NCBI GenBank assembly: GCA_024279255.1
Contig: JAJRRT010000029.1
Span: forward strand, 1-64,000
DNA from: Deltaproteobacteria bacterium
GTDB lineage: Bacteria; Desulfobacterota; Desulfuromonadia; Desulfuromonadales; Geopsychrobacteraceae
Direction: 5' to 3'
Length of the DNA stretch: 64,000 bases
Part shown: positions 63,922 to 64,000 of the stretch, one piece after another
Numbering within the stretch: position 1 is the first letter of the stretch
Layout: each line of letters begins with the position of its first letter
Position numbers and translations under genes: made by a program
Notes under the pieces: generated by a model
Database searches by the model: none
What the model was told of the DNA's origin: nothing
Seen by the model: the letters and a program-made list of their open reading frames with translations, nothing else

Positions 63922-64000
63922 ATGATTCTTATAAAGCGACAATTAGAGTATTCCGGCCTGATAATGCTTGCGATGCTGCTGTGCCTTATCCCTGTATCAG
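63922..64000 (+). CDS. Exported protein, N-terminal part only (runs off window)
   Basis: Twenty-six codons beginning MILIKRQLEYSGLIMLAMLL then CLIPVS, which looks like a signal peptide or membrane anchor. GGAGG lies seven bases before the ATG, 27 bases after the multicopper oxidase stop, so it belongs to the same transcription unit. The mature protein is outside the window and cannot be classified. Confidence 0.6.
   Translation, partial: MILIKRQLEYSGLIMLAMLLCLIPVS

Overview
The window looks like a chromosomal segment of a Desulfuromonadales-type bacterium (the Geobacter / Desulfuromonas / Pelobacter relatives). This is inference from gene content: a large chemotaxis operon with CheD, a CheX-like phosphatase and HDOD proteins; an archaeal-type glutamate synthase split over three polypeptides; FAD and CCG-type lactate/glycolate oxidation genes; a methylmalonyl-CoA module; CIRCE-controlled groESL; and many exported redox or surface proteins. 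No rRNA, tRNA, CRISPR array, integrase or IS transposase was found. Coding density is high, and both strands are used in blocks.

Layout. (1) 1-9.4 kb, minus strand: one chemotaxis operon read cheA-cheW-mcp-cheR-cheB-cheD-HDOD-cheY-cheX-cheY, with a good promoter upstream of cheA. Its receptor gene is split by a one-base frameshift. (2) 9.6-11.9 kb: a receptor with a C-terminal hemerythrin domain, interrupted by an in-frame TAA. (3) 12.2-16.2 kb, plus strand: pcnB, miaA, a glycosyltransferase and a Nudix hydrolase, closed by a terminator. (4) 16.3-18.5 kb: an intact receptor with a large helical sensor. (5) 18.8-24 kb: the three-gene glutamate synthase (amidotransferase, FMN synthase, GXGXG plus NADPH oxidoreductase), followed by ilvE. 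(6) 25.5-31.4 kb: a LarA-like lactate racemase, an HDOD-GGDEF protein, and a GlcD/GlcF lactate or glycolate oxidase. (7) 31.5-35.4 kb: a potassium channel with a zinc ribbon, then a tightly overlapping retropepsin / inactive transglutaminase-7TM / ATP-grasp ligase cassette. (8) 35.7-43 kb: uup, a triple rhodanese, an FG-GAP protein, a porin, a 44-residue lipoprotein and a TlpA-like thioredoxin. (9) 43-48.2 kb: methylmalonyl-CoA epimerase (frameshifted), meaB, methylmalonyl-CoA mutase and an XRE-cupin regulator, with a decayed GxxExxY gene and several long palindromes. (10) 48.6-52.1 kb: an unusual HTH / Cys-cluster / NosL-like regulator, a lipoprotein, and groES-groEL behind two CIRCE-like sites. 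(11) 52.3-64 kb: a NarX/NarL-type two-component pair, an orphan receiver, a Gly-rich lipoprotein, a 2044-residue secreted multidomain protein, a translationally coupled multicopper oxidase, and the start of another exported protein.

The most promising little-described unit is region 11: a cell-surface system that couples a giant beta-helix / PNGGE-domain protein to a secreted copper oxidase, with signalling genes immediately upstream. Other leads are the HTH-Cys-NosL regulator, the ATP-grasp / protease / 7TM cassette, and a dispersed family of purine-rich long palindromes that fill intergenic gaps. Three metabolic or signalling genes carry single-base or single-codon lesions. Two of these lie in or next to A-runs, so assembly error or transcriptional slippage must be excluded before calling them pseudogenes.
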